64,000 nt of DNA from Aradus depressus (GCA_963662175.1 OY759218.1:6874001-6938000); one strand, 5' to 3'; shown: positions 42,225-52,556, numbered from the stretch's first letter. Translations and numbers: made by a program. Notes: generated from the sequence alone by a model not told the origin.

Positions 42225-42875
42225 TCCGTGAAACACTGGCTATGTACTTCTCCAACTCGAATTAATGAACTTGAAAGAAATAAAACTTGTTTATTTATGA
42301 TATTGTCTAATTTCACCAACTATATTTACATGGGAGTACAAAGTACAAAGTACTCCCATGTAAATATAGTTGGTGAAATTAGACAATATCATAAATAAAC
42401 AAGTTTTATTTCTTTCAAGTTCATTTGAATTATTTCACAATATCTCTGCAATAATGTCAGTTTTCATCTAATTAATGAATTAAGATTTCACAATTTGGGG
42501 TAAAACTCGACTTATATATTGACTAATTGAACCCTCATACTAAATGTTGTGTCGTTTCATTCATCACATCGGAAGTTATCAATTAGGGTATTTGAGTCGA
42601 GTTCCCTTTCCAGTTCCCTCCTTCCCTTCTATTGATTCCGCTGAAAATTAATATGTGTCCTACTTATAGGTCTTTGAATTTACATATGGAATTAATTTCA
42701 TGTCAATAGATTCATTACAACGGTAGTTATTAACGTTTTTGTTTTAAACCTCCCCCTAATCCCCCCCTTTGACCGATTTGGCTGACAATTAATAGGTGTT
42801 GTCGTAGAGGGTTTTGGATACACATATAAAATTTCGTGTCGATACATTCATTCTATGTTCACAGACATAAATGTA
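42225..42875 (+). repeat. Family A copy split by a palindrome
   Basis: Left end at 42225-42263 ('acactggctatgtacttctcc'), interrupted by the perfect inverted repeat, resumes at about 42480 ('ggtaaaactcgac'..'aaccctcatactaaatgttgtgtcg') and runs to 'gtgtcgatacattcattctatg' at about 42860. Confidence 0.85.
42264..42425. mobile_element. Perfect 76-bp inverted repeat, 10-base spacer
   Basis: 42264-42339 and 42350-42425 are exact reverse complements; the spacer is AAAGTACAAA. The arm contains AACTTGTTTATTTATGATAT and TGTCTAATTTCACC, echoing the PLE-type arms at 55590-55720 (AACTTGTTTAAGTTTTATAT, TGTCTAATTTCAC). Perfect identity implies a very recent origin or gene conversion. Confidence 0.95.
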
Positions 42876-42879
42876 CAAT

Positions 42880-43330
42880 TTAAACAATGTTTTGATCTAT
42901 ATCCTGCAGAAATTTATACGTCCTTTGAAGCGTTTTGTTCAAATTGGCCCTATCTCATATCTGAGGGCATATCGATGGTTAAAAATGTAATAAGAACCTG
43001 AAAAAAATTGATATTAGAATGACATTTCAGGATGGTTCTCGGTATGCATCTTGCAAACTGGCTCAACTTCGAAAAAATGCATTTCATATACACTGTGTCT
43101 TTTAGTTCTCTCTACAACTTTTATTTGTAGATACATTTGATTAGATGTAGATACATGTCATAAATATAAGCGGTATCTTGTAAAAATTATTTAGGCCCTG
43201 AAATAAAATGGTCCTAATTTACGTCCGAATTCGGTCAAAATCTATTCAGATCTAGTTTAACTGCATACCAAACTTCAAGTTCATTGCTAAAATAGTTTTT
43301 GAGTTAGAGCCCTAAAAAGTATCTCTACAA
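42880..43330 (+). repeat. Family B, central and right parts
   Basis: 'acatttcaggatggttctcgg', 'catttcatatacactgtgtc', 'agcggtatcttgtaaaaatt', 'cgtccgaattcggtcaaaat', 'gtttttgagttagagcc'. Another B left end ('aaaagtggttggtataaag') follows at 43331-43385. Confidence 0.85.
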
Positions 43331-43385
43331 AAGTGGTTGGTATAAAGAAGTTCTGTTAAGGGCACATCACATATCACTTGAAACA

Positions 43386-43694
43386 TGTTTAGTGGTCGAC
43401 GTTTTCCTACATTGATGGCTCTTCATCGATATGACATCGATGTTAATCCCTTGTAAAAACTATACGTTGGAAAAGGTAGTAAAGTAAACTGAGTCCTAAG
43501 GTCCTTAGCTAAGGGTCTCTTTGAAGAGATGAAAACAGAGAGAGCCTTGTAGATTCCTTTTGTTTGCAGTAGACTTAGTAAGAACAAGAAGAGAAGACGT
43601 CCAATCTCCTCAAAATATCTTCCTGTTGACCCTTCACAAATCTTATAAACCATCTATCTCTTAATAGCTCTTGCCATCTTCCAAAAAAAAAAAG
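43386..43694. other. Unassigned; reversed frames without domains
   Basis: 43423-43769 has two overlapping reversed frames of 64-76 codons with no recognised motif. Confidence 0.35.
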
Positions 43695-43810
43695 AAAATC
43701 GTTGGTAAAGCCACGGCAATGTACTTCCCCAGCACGAATTAATCCATTATGTTTTCGCTCTCTCTCCAAAGTCTATCGACATTGGTGTGGCTTCTGAATC
43801 CACATACTAA
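43695..43810 (+). repeat. Family A left end
   Basis: 'tcgttggtaaagccacggcaatgtacttccccagcac..' type start; truncated after 'cttctgaatccacatac'. Confidence 0.85.
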
Positions 43811-44014
43811 TAATAATATTATTTCCGTTAAACCAATACATGGTAATAAGATATGTCAAAAGAATTTATACATTAAGATAGCTTATAAATTAGATTTATA
43901 ACTACTTGTGTCTAACACACGTATGATTAGTAATAACAAAACTATTAAAAAGAGTAAATAAAATGAATGAATAAATACCTAAAAAAATATGAGTACAAAA
44001 AAAAAACACAGACA
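43811..44014. other. AT-rich spacer
   Basis: Words 'agatagcttataaattaga' and 'ttccgttaaacca' recur at 46348 and 57710, hinting at another dispersed repeat too short to define. Confidence 0.35.
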
Positions 44015-44560
44015 GAATTTTACTTCCCCAGTTATACGAAGTATAGGGGAAGTTATGTAATGGGGCATTTCGATGGGGAGTTTTCAATGGAATTTCATGT
44101 TTTCCGAACTCCACATACAAAAATGAAAAAGAAAAATGTAAGTCTTTGGGTCTGTGAACACGATAACTCCCGATTGAATGAATGTAACAACACAAAGATA
44201 TATATGTGTATCAAGAACTTTCTAATGAGGTCACCCATGGATTTTCAGCCCAATCGGCCGAAAGGATGGGTGGGATCAAAGGAAGGCTCAACACAAAATT
44301 TCGTATTTAAAGTCAAAACCCAATGAGGACATAACCTATCAAGTTTCAGCGATATCAAATGAAGGGATATTCAAAAATTGCAGATCTAATGAATTTATCG
44401 ACACAAAATTTAGTATGAAGATTTAAGAGCCCCTGTGTATGTCAACTGTTGAATATTAGCGCAAACAGTCGACTGGTTTTGGAGGGGGGAGAAAGAGTTA
44501 ATTGATTAATTCGTTCTGGCGAAGTAGATTGCCGGTGATTCACCGATGACTGTTTTTTTC
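44015..44560 (-). repeat. Family A copy, complete
   Basis: Runs, reversed, from the right hairpin 'acttccccagttatacgaag', 'tataggggaagttatgtaat' to 'tctggcgaagtagattgccgg' and 'tgattcaccgatgac'. At about 545 bases with both ends it is the best reference copy for the short form of the family. Confidence 0.93.
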
Positions 44561-45040
44561 TATATATCTGTAAGAACAGGAGGGGGGGTCTGGCTGGTCG
44601 GTTTGATAGTGGGTCTGGCACTGGGTCTGGGTGATACAACCCTAGAGGTAGAACCTCTTCCGACGATTACAAATTGTCTGCCCATTAACACCGACAGCTC
44701 CTGATTTATTGCTGTCCCTGTCTAATTCTAGAAATACCCCAAGCCGTGATCATCCCATCCCGTCCACTTCCCATGATAAATAGCTTTCTAAAAGCTAAAT
44801 ATATTTTTTTTTCTCCGCAATTCAACTAATTAAAAAAAAAAAAAAAAAAAGAAGAAAGAAATGAAAGATTATTTCTTATCAGAATGACTTCCACTATTAC
44901 TCACTGCCTTACTTGGAAATGATAATAATTTTTTTAATTAGTTAAAATGCCTTCGATGAATGGAACCCTTCTGAGGTGAGAAGGGAATTTTCAAATTAAA
45001 TATTATCATTATGTACAGGGTTGTGCAAATTACGTCCAGG
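44561..45040. other. Unassigned sequence
   Basis: 'ggtctggctggtcggtttga' and A-run at 44832-44850; no gene seen. Confidence 0.4.
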
Positions 45041-45059
45041 AAGAGCAATTGCTGGTGAA

Positions 45060-45385
45060 TCCTCCCCTACCGTGATTCTGTTAAAGTGGTGATAAGTGCG
45101 TCTTGTCGTGGAAAACATGGGACAATCTCCTCCCGTGATTCTGGCAAAGAAGTGAAATCAGCGTCCTGTTGAGCTAGATAAGTTGGGATAATCTGTGTTC
45201 AATGATTCTGGTGCGGAGGTGACAACTGTGTCCTGGATAAGTTGGGACAATCTGCGGTAAGGAGGAGACAACTGAGTCCTGGATAAGTTGGGACAATCTG
45301 TGTTCAATGATTCTGGTGCGGAGGTGACAACTGAGTCCTGGATAAGTTGGGACAATCTGCGGTAAGGAGGAGACAACTGCATCCA
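45060..45385. repeat. Composite minisatellite (60 + 46 base subunits)
   Basis: Units start GGATAAGTTGGGACAATCTG and alternate between a long form (with 'tgttcaatgattctggtgcgg') and a short form (with 'cggtaaggaggag'), giving a 106-base higher-order period. The first units are diverged. The reversed frame at 45158-45460 (QLSPPYRRLSQLIQD repeats) is a by-product. Confidence 0.9.
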
Positions 45386-45870
45386 GATATGAAAAATGTA
45401 TATTTTTTCTAAATGTATATAATTACCTTGGTAAAGGTTTGTATGTATTAATTTATACAATTTATATGTGCATCAATTATGTACCCATAACATCCTGATA
45501 GGAAACGTAATGTAATGAAAAATTAAATGTAGTTATGTTAAATTAAATTGTTCGTCTTGAAAAATAATGATTCTCTATGATTACCTATTTCTTACCAATT
45601 TCTTTGGTTGTGTGGGTTCGCCAAGACGCAACAGTTTTGAAAAATCAAGATGACATGAGGTGCAAAATACATAAAAGAAAAATTACGCCATCCTTATTTG
45701 ACTAAATATATTTGTTAAAAACATTCTTAAACTTTATAATGCTTACTCAGAATCCTTCAAAAATTACTTTACTATACTCCTAAAATATGTTGGTATAATT
45801 GTTTATGATCTAACGGTACCTTGTTGCTTTTTCGTTGTTCGTTGCGATTTCTGCTGGGTTCTGGATTTCT
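45386..45870. other. Unassigned AT-rich spacer
   Basis: No repeat or domain recognised. Confidence 0.4.
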
Positions 45871-46188
45871 TCAACCAACAACCTCTGCTGTCTGTCTCAA
45901 AACAATAGTGAGCTCTAACACATCTTCTTTGGTCAGGTGACCGGCTGAGTCCTGGCTCCGGGATGTTGAAAGGATAAGGGCTGGTTCCAGAGTGGGCTCC
46001 TCCCTCCTCGCTGGGGGCTCCAGAAGTGGACCTCCCTCTTCGGTGGTTTCTGACGAAGTAGCTCCTCCCTCTCCGGAGGTAACAGACGAAGTGATCCTAG
46101 TGCTCTCTAGCTGGGTGCGGTTCGCTCGCCTCCATTTTTTCCCGCCGGGACTCTTCTGAGTGCCTATTGGTTGCCCAAGCCCCCACCC
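45871..46188 (-). CDS. Unidentified open frame, 105 residues, no ATG
   Basis: A reversed frame runs without stops from 46188 (just after a TAA) to the TGA at 45871-45873. It reads 'TQKSPGGKKWRRANRTQLES' then a Ser/Thr/Glu/Gly-rich low-complexity stretch ('EGGATSSETTEEGGPLLEPP') and ends 'HLTKEDVLELTIVLRQTAEV', which looks like an amphipathic helix. The DNA is GC-richer than its surroundings. There is no methionine start in this frame. It could be an exon or part of a retrotransposon ORF1/gag; the basic Trp-containing start is reminiscent of such proteins but I recognise no family. Function unknown. Confidence 0.35.
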   Translation of the reverse strand, partial: GWGLGQPIGTQKSPGGKKWRRANRTQLESTRITSSVTSGEGGATSSETTEEGGPLLEPPARREEPTLEPALILSTSRSQDSAGHLTKEDVLELTIVLRQTAEVVG

Positions 46189-46366
46189 TTACATACTCGA
46201 GACTGCTGATGGTTTTCTACCGACTTCCTGTTGATTTCCTGGCTTCCAATTCAAATATTTCCATCTTGATGATTATATTTATTTAAATATATTAAAACAA
46301 TTATTATCCATCTTTTTGGGTATTACAGTAATAAAGTTAACATCAAGATAGCTTACAAATTAGATA

Positions 46367-47239
46367 CAGTGGAATCCGCTTATTAGCAATTCGCTTAATA
46401 GGAATATCCGCACATTAGCATCAAAACACGCTGGAACGGACCGGATCGGCAAAATACAGTGAGTTTTGTCCGCTTATTAGCAATGAATGTCCGGTTTAAG
46501 GGTTCAATTATGAACGCAGAATGAGGTTTCGAGATAGGAAAATAGGATGTTTCTCGGAAGGTCGGTATTCGGGGAAAAATAACACTTGCGTAAACAGATT
46601 TAGTTTCTGACTATTCTCTGAAAAACGGAAAGGAGTAAAGCCATAATTACATAATTCTCAGAAGACTTTGATTTTTGAACCGAACCCCCGCGAGTTATGA
46701 AGAGTAAGCTATTCAGTTGTACTCGGGTCATTGTGGAGTGCGTGTTGTTTGTTAAAAAGGTGCGATGAGTCACAAACGACGCGATCTTTCCTTGTCGGAA
46801 AAAATTGACATTTTAAAATCGTATGATGCCCTGCCTAAAATGACGCAACGAGAGGCTGCAGAACTAGCTTTGCTAAGAAGAGGCGTCCAACATTACGGTC
46901 AGACCTTTGCCGATCATTATAGATACGAGGGATACATTCGAAACATGCTTTTGAACGATCTAAGGCAAAGTAAAATTAAAATTTACTGTAAATATGTACA
47001 TAATACATATTATGTTTCTTTATTGACGATTTTTTGACCTACTTTGTTCGTATTATGTACCTCGATTTTTTAAATACATTTCATGGGAAAATTTTCATGC
47101 CTACCTAATTTTTATATTTTTCTCTCTCTCTCTCTCTCTCCCCCCCCCCCCCCCCCCCAAATCCTTTCATTAGAATCGTCCGTTTATTAGGTTCAAAGTA
47201 CGGTAGTCCCGATGTGGTTCTAATAAGCGGATTCCACTG
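46367..47239 (+). mobile_element. pogo/Tigger-type DNA transposon, internally deleted
   Basis: Perfect 20-bp terminal inverted repeats CAGTGGAATCCGCTTATTAG, flanked by TA on both sides (46365-46366 and 47240-47241). The sub-terminal region has further CCGCTTATTAGCAAT copies. Length 873 bases. It encodes the start of a Tigger transposase (46765) but no catalytic domain. CT and C19 microsatellites (about 47122-47158) lie inside the right half. Confidence 0.95.
46765..47037 (+). CDS. Tigger transposase N-terminus (CENP-B-type HTH), truncated
   Basis: 90-codon frame from ATG. The start 'SHKRRDLSLSEKIDILKSYD', then 'KMTQREAAELALLRRG', is the first helix-turn-helix of pogo/Tigger transposases and of the related CENP-B family: basic leader, LSLSEK-x-x-IL, then Q-x-EAA. 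In the family this part recognises the terminal repeats. After about residue 48 similarity fades and the frame ends at 47035-47037 without the second HTH or DDE domain, because of the deletion. The ATG context and 398 bases from the left end suit the native start. Confidence 0.85.
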   Translation: MSHKRRDLSLSEKIDILKSYDALPKMTQREAAELALLRRGVQHYGQTFADHYRYEGYIRNMLLNDLRQSKIKIYCKYVHNTYYVSLLTIF

Positions 47240-47241
47240 TA

Positions 47242-47870
47242 CATATGTAGTTATTATGAACTGTAGTTATTACTATGTATTACAGCAAATATTAACAAAA
47301 TATAAATAACAGATTAGAATTTGTTTATTTAAATGTATGCAGTCTTGCCTTGTGATCAGTTAAGACTAATGAGTCAAACATACTGCAGCCCATTGTATTA
47401 ATCATTCCCATTCCCCAGCCTAGTCATTGATCCGCGCCTGCCTTTATTGGTATCAAAAATTCAATGTGATGTCACCCGTCATATAATCAAGAAACTCTGA
47501 GATGCTAATCTGTATTGTAGGGTGTGACAGGGAGACTAGGACAAGCAGAAAGCCCTAGCTAGACCTGGGCTCTCTCCCTAATCTTGCCATATCATTACGA
47601 GGCCTAACTGAACTGATCATTACGTGAGATTTAGACAATCCCATTAACAGAATAGAACATAATCTCCATATGGAGACAGTGGGGTTCTCTCTCCTCCTGT
47701 ATTTCCCAAATGTGAAGACAGTTTCTCGCATAGTTTCCTTCAACAATATCCTGCGATTCCTGTCTTTGATCAAGTTCGCTATCTAAATAGGAGACTGACT
47801 TGGAATTCCCACCCACGACTGAAACGACAAAAACTGAATCGAGGGCAGCTCTATTTGTTGCTAAACGGAA
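47242..47870. other. Unassigned, no gene supported
   Basis: More balanced composition than average, but matching no family here. Reversed frames at 47555-47816 overlap each other and show no domain. Confidence 0.4.
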
Positions 47871-47871
47871 A

Positions 47872-48660
47872 AAGTCATCGGTGAATCACTGGTTATATAC
47901 TTCCCCAGAAGGTAAAAATCAATAAAAGTTTCACTCCTCCTCCAAAACCAGTTTATGCTAATATTTAACAGTTAACATACATAGTGGAATCCTCATAATA
48001 AATTTTGGGTTGATAAATTCATTACAACGGGAGTTGTTGGGGTTTTTGAATTGAGCCCTCCCCCTTTCCTTCGGCCGATATCGCTGACATTTGACAGGTT
48101 ATGTCCTCATTGACTTCGAATATGAAATTTGTTTTGAGAGGGCTCAGAAACGAAGGCTTTCTACAGCTGTTTATATCAGCTCCACATTTTTCTCCTTTCT
48201 TGCTTCCCTGGTCTTCGTAAATTTTAACAATAGTATCTATTACATTCACCAAAAGTTTTCTCTCTCCTTTCGAAACCAATGGACTGTTTGGGCCTATTAT
48301 CAATATTTGACTTACATACTAAACTTTGCATCAATACAATACATTCATTATGAATTACCCCATCCCTTCGGCAGATTCCGCGGAAAATTAATATGTCATC
48401 ATGGAGTTTTGAATTTCAATATGAAACTTGGTTTCGATACATTCATTACAACGGCATATATTATTTTTTAGAGTTTTTATGTTAAGCCACTGTAAGTCTT
48501 TCTTATGGTTTCTGGATACACATACAAAATTTCTTGTCGATGTATTCATTCTATAGGAGTTATCGTGCCCACAGACAGACGCACACACCTAGACGCTTTT
48601 TCCTTTTTTGGAGTCACGTGGTCGGAAAACATTAAATTACGATGAAAACTTGCCGATGTA
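47872..48660 (+). repeat. Family A, long copy with internal duplication
   Basis: 'gtcatcggtgaatcactgg' and 'tatacttccccagaagg' at the left; a second 'agttttctctctcctttcg..ccaatggactgtttgggcc' left module at about 48250; then the right modules to 'gtggtcggaaaacattaaatt'. Confidence 0.85.
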
Positions 48661-48889
48661 TCATTCATCAAATTTACTTATGGTTTACACCGATTGTAAA
48701 TATTCAAAATAAAGAATTTAAATGTAAAAAAAAAAAAAATCATATATATTGATACAAGTGTATGTATATTATATTTATATATAGCATAAATTTATATTAT
48801 ATATAATGTTGTGGAATTCTACAATAATAATGTCAAGACAATATTCGTTGTCATGTTAGAATTTCATATTGCTTGTTGTGTTGATGTGT
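48661..48889. other. AT-rich spacer
   Basis: TA-rich tract 48740-48810; nothing recognised. Confidence 0.5.
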
Positions 48890-49130
48890 AGGCGCCATGT
48901 GTCAAGGTGCACTCCAAGATAGCGCACACCCTGGTCTTTAGGATTCCATGGAATCGGCAGTTGATTGATTTGCAGCCTTCTGAGGTGTTGCTATCGAGAA
49001 GCGGCGTAAAGCGAACACTTTCGCCTCCGTCTTCCTACCGTTCAAGTGACTGACTTCCACTTTCGAACCCACTGGCCGATTTCATCCACGTGGATTTGTT
49101 GGGAGTCGATGGCCGCTTCTATTTAAAAAA
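48890..49130 (-). pseudogene. Non-LTR reverse transcriptase fragment
   Basis: Reversed frames give 'AIDSQQIHVDEIGQWVRKW', then 'NGRKTEAKVFALRRFSI' after a shift, then 'INQLPIPWNPKDQGVRYLGV' and 'HLDT'. The 'WNPKDQGVRYLGVHLD' block is the conserved K-YLGV-x-LD strand after the catalytic YADD motif in Jockey/R1/I-type reverse transcriptases. The YADD itself is not in the fragment. At least two frameshifts. Confidence 0.75.
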
Positions 49131-49478
49131 TAACTTAAAGATAAAAATGCAACTGAATAGATGGAAAGGTAAGTAGTGTTTAGTGTGCAGTTCTTACCTG
49201 AGATAGTACAATATAACCGACTTTTCAAGGACAAGTTCTAAGTTTCACGCCGTGTAGAATATATAGGTTCATTTATACCTAAAGGTATGGATAAGCCATA
49301 TTAGATTACACTGGCAATTTCTAGAAATTCTAGAAAGCTTCTAGAACTAATTAATGGCCTACCTTTTTCTTACATATCAAAGTAACTGAGAAATCTCAAT
49401 CTTAGAAATTCAGAAAATGCCTTAATCGAATCAATCTTACGAACAAAGCCCCTGTCCGCCTACTTTCGATCCATCTGG
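49131..49478. other. Unassigned sequence
   Basis: Contains a short hairpin-like 'ctagaaattctagaaagcttctag'-style region near 49320 (AT-rich, imperfect). Confidence 0.35.
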
Positions 49479-49600
49479 ATCAACCCCTACCGAATCTCTA
49501 AAAGCACCGCAATAAAGAACCTGGCTGACGAGGAAACACATCCAGTTCTGAAGAGGGGTCCCCAAACAAACACATTCAAAACTCGTTGTTATATCTCCCG
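49479..49600 (+). pseudogene. Second copy of the RNase H-bearing non-LTR 3' region, fragment
   Basis: Nucleotide match to 6843-6960: 'atctctaaaagcaccgcaa', 'ctggctgacgaggaaacaca', 'tccagttctgaagaggggtc' and 'acattcaaaactcgttgt'. Frames are broken by deletions. Confidence 0.75.
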
Positions 49601-50209
49601 CAACGTTTTTACCACTTCTTACTGCTCTGTATGGTTTAACGAGAGAAAGAAAGACAGTGTCTTAAAGAGACAGAGAGAGAAACCATCTTAGAGGTGGTCC
49701 ATAAGGGCCCCGAACTTTGTGGCAGAAGGGCGGGGGTCTTAAAAAATGTAAAGTATAGAAAAACAAACTATATATTTTAAAAACCTTTTTGCAGAAGGGA
49801 GTGACACCTAGTAACAAAAGAGAGGATCAAAAATTCTCCAAAATTGCGTTGCGTAATTTTTGGACAGTCCCTTGAAGAGAGGAAGAGAAAGGGCGAAATG
49901 TTTCAAAGAAAGAAAAAGTGACGTGCCTTCAAGCGGCGGGGATTTAAATATATTGAGAAAAGGAGAGAACGAGTTTGATAGAGGAGGGAGGTAGGTGTCC
50001 TTTAAGACTTAGTTTAATGCTTGCTTTAAAGAGAGAAAACGATACAAATGTTTTAAAGCATCAAATACGAAGAAAAGAGAATGTGTCGTAAACAGAAAGA
50101 TGTAATGAGAAAGCAATGTGTCTTTAAATGTTTCAAAGAGAGAAAGAGAGAAGTGCTTTAAAGTGACTTATAGAAAGAAAAAGAGAAAGTGTCTAAAACA
50201 GAAAAAGAA
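49601..50209 (+). repeat. Purine-rich degenerate repeat
   Basis: Recurring 'gtgtcttaaagagagaaag'-like words (for example near 49658, 49985, 50120, 50190) in a GA-rich background. Diverged minisatellite. Confidence 0.65.
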
Positions 50210-50780
50210 TATATTTGATTCGATGCTATTCTTTACAATTTAAACATTTTTTAGTAATATTTCCTAAAGATTTTACATTTTTTGGGGGCTATAACTTTGG
50301 TCATATTTCAAATGTCATTTGAAACCTGAGGACAAATTAGTGATTGGAAATGTAATAAAAAACATTTTCGGTAAGAACTAATTTTTTGATAAGACTAACC
50401 ATTTTCGCGTAAATCGAGAAAATGCCTAAAAAAAAATGGGTTTTTCAAAATGACATTGGAGGACGGTATCTCGCAAACCGGGCAACCTGCAAATAATTGT
50501 ATTTCCTGTAAGATATACTTGAGCCCCGAAGTAGTGTGATCTCAATTTTCGACCGATTTTGGCCAAAATCTTATTACCATATGTGAAATCATCATTTCAA
50601 ATTTCAAATTCATAGCTACAATCGTTATTGAGCGTTCACAAAGTTCCAATCAGATTCAACCATACACACACACAGACTTCATCGCGAAAATGGTCAGGGG
50701 ATTTTGAAATGTGAAAATCCGTTGAAAACTCGATCTCGGATTTTTGCACGTTTACAATACTTTCTTATACCCATAGTATA
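50210..50780 (+). repeat. Family B copy, most complete
   Basis: 'gattcgatgctattctttac' through 'agacttcatcgcgaaaatgg' and 'aaaatccgttgaaaactcg' to the terminal hairpin 'ctttcttatacccatagtat'. The Tigger element abuts the end. Confidence 0.9.
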
Positions 50781-51216
50781 AGAGAACCTCTATTATCCGT
50801 GTTCGCGATTAACCGTGGTGTGTAAGCTGTAAGTATAAATTCCTAGAAACTTGCGAGCCTGATTCAGAGGACGATGAGAGTGACAATGATGACAGTTTTG
50901 GGGCTACATTCAGATAAGTCAAGCAATGGAAGCAGCTGATGTCCTCCTAAACTTCCGCGAACAGAAAAATTTTGTCTTCCATGGCGTCATGAATTTGAGA
51001 AAAATTAGAACTGAAGTAAGGAAAATCATTTCAAACTGCAAAAAACAAAGAAGGATTAATTCATATTTCAAGCCCTGATAACGTTATAACATGACAATGT
51101 ACACACAAATGTATGTAATTCGTTAAATAAAAAGTGTCTCGATTAACAGTGGTTTTCATTTATCCGTGTGACCTCCCCCCCCCCCCCCCATTTCCCCGGA
51201 TAATGGAGGTTCCACT
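50781..51216 (+). mobile_element. Second Tigger-type element, internally deleted
   Basis: Left end GAACCTCTATTATCCGTG, right end reversed CAGTGGAACCTCCATTATCC, with TA after the right end. The left terminus has lost the CAGTG portion or merged with the family B end. Encodes a transposase C-terminus (50905-51079). C15 run at 51175-51189 beside the right repeat. Confidence 0.85.
50905..51079 (+). pseudogene. Tigger transposase C-terminal remnant
   Basis: Frame 'ISQAMEAADVLLNFREQKNF', then 'NLRKIRTEVRKIISNCKKQR', ending 'INSYFKP' and TGA at 51077-51079. The A-x-EAAD-x-LL-x-F-x-EQ helix followed by a basic tail is the usual end of Tigger/Jerky-type transposases. An acidic run just upstream ('SEDDESDNDD' style, 50865-50900) lies in another frame. 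No catalytic residues remain. Confidence 0.8.
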
Positions 51217-51569
51217 GTATTAAATAAATAAAAACGACAGCATTTTCGATTGTATTGGAAGTTAAGTGAGCCCTAGGAGCTCATAGGATGGGACGAAGAA
51301 GCTAGAAGGCAGGGTATCCAATTATTCGGTAGAATCTGTGCTAACCGCAGATACAGAGATGGCCTCTGGCCGTTCTACTAAGTCGGCATGTCATATGCAG
51401 GGAGACTGACCTGAGGCAAGCCAACAAACTTCATGGCTTTGTCCTTCCCTTCCGTTATCATTTCCTTCATCCAATCTCTTATCCCTTAATTCTCCTATCT
51501 CTCAAAGGAAATCCTTCTAATGCTTTCTCAGACGCTCATCTGTAAAATTAACGATTTTTTTCTACTTTC
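51217..51569. other. Unassigned; possible retroelement scrap
   Basis: 51285-51370 reads 'WDEEARRQGIQLFGRICANR' on the + strand before a stop; I cannot assign it. Confidence 0.3.
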
Positions 51570-51699
51570 TTATACCTATAGTATAAGGAAGTATTTTAAT
51601 CATGCGAAAATCCGAGATCAAGTTTTCAACGAATTTTTACGTTTCACCTTCCCCTGAATACGTTTTGACCATTTTCGCGATGTTGTCTGTCTGTGCGTG
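51570..51699 (-). repeat. Family B right end, mariner insertion host
   Basis: 'ctttcttatacctatagtat', 'aaggaagtattttaatc', 'gaaaatccgagatcaagttt', then 'gtctgtctgtgcgtg' and TA where the mariner begins. It continues at 52559. Confidence 0.88.
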
Positions 51700-51701
51700 T
51701 A

Positions 51702-52556
51702 CGAGGTGTATTCAAAAAATAACGCGAATTTTATTTATTCGTCTACATCAATGTTATCCCCTTTAAAATAGTCCCCATTAGATATTATACACTTATGCCA
51801 GTGCTTCTTCCAATCCCCGAAACACTTCTGGAACTCGATTTTTGGGATAGCATTTAGCTCTCTCAGCGATGCGCTTTTAATCTCATCTATGCTTGTGAAA
51901 CGACGGCTCTTTAATGTTCTCTTTATTGTTGGGAACAGAAAAAAGTCACACGGAGTCAGTTACAGTGTTGTTTTTGGCTAAAAATTCACGAACAAGCAAT
52001 GAAGTGTGAACAGGTGCATTATCGTGGTGCAAAAGCTGTGAATTGTTTCGCCACAAATCCTGGTGTTTTTTTCGGATTGCTTCACTCAAACGGTGTTGCA
52101 CTTGTAGGTAGTACTCCTTATTGATCGTTTGACTTTGTGGCAAGAACTCATGGTGCCGTTAAAATCGAAAAACACAGTGAGCATGACCTTCACATTCGAC
52201 TGCACTTGTCGAGCTTTTATACCACTCGTAAACCCTAGTTTTACTCATAGCAGACTCACCAAAAGTAATATTACATTTCTAAAACTTAGCTGCACTTTAT
52301 TTCATTCTTATAGCAAAATATACTGCAAATTCTCTGATCCATTTTGTAAACAAATAAATAATCGTCGACCGTACCAAACTACATGTAACCTCTTTGACAG
52401 CTGACAGCAGATTAAACATCCGGTTTGGCTAACAATGTACAGATACTTTTCAGTCATGTTTCGTGTTATTTTCAGACAACAACGAAAAAATCGAGCGAAT
52501 CGGACTAATACAACCCGCGAAATTGCAAATTCCCGTTACTTTTTGAACACACCTCG
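51702..52556 (-). mobile_element. Mariner element, internally deleted
   Basis: Terminal inverted repeats CGAGGTGTATTCAAAAAATA (left) and, reversed, CGAGGTGTGTTCAAAAAGTA (right), with TA on both sides (51700-51701, 52557-52558). Length 855 bases against about 1.3 kb for complete mariners. Inserted in a reversed family B copy. Confidence 0.95.
51720..52320 (-). pseudogene. Mariner transposase remnant
   Basis: Reversed reading. N-terminal pieces 'MDQRICSIFCYKNEIKCS' and 'SKTRVYEWYKS' (HTH region) join directly to 'VMLTVFFDFNGT', so the part with the first catalytic aspartate is deleted. Then 'EFLPQSQTINKEYYLQVQHR', 'LHHDNAPVHTSLLVREFLAK', where the D of HHDNAP is the second catalytic residue. 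A deletion of about 30 bases removes the usual PHPPYSPD block and shifts the frame; 'TPCDFFLFPTIKRTLKSRRF' follows, holding the third aspartate in CDFF, and the end reads 'HWHKCIISNGDYFKGDNIDV'. Inactive. Confidence 0.9.

Noticed and set aside
42264..42425. Transcription terminator or regulatory hairpin
   Set aside because: Arms of 76 bases with matches to transposable-element arms fit a mobile or recombination origin better.
51285..51370. Reverse transcriptase fragment
   Set aside because: The short open stretch has no motif I can assign to RT.
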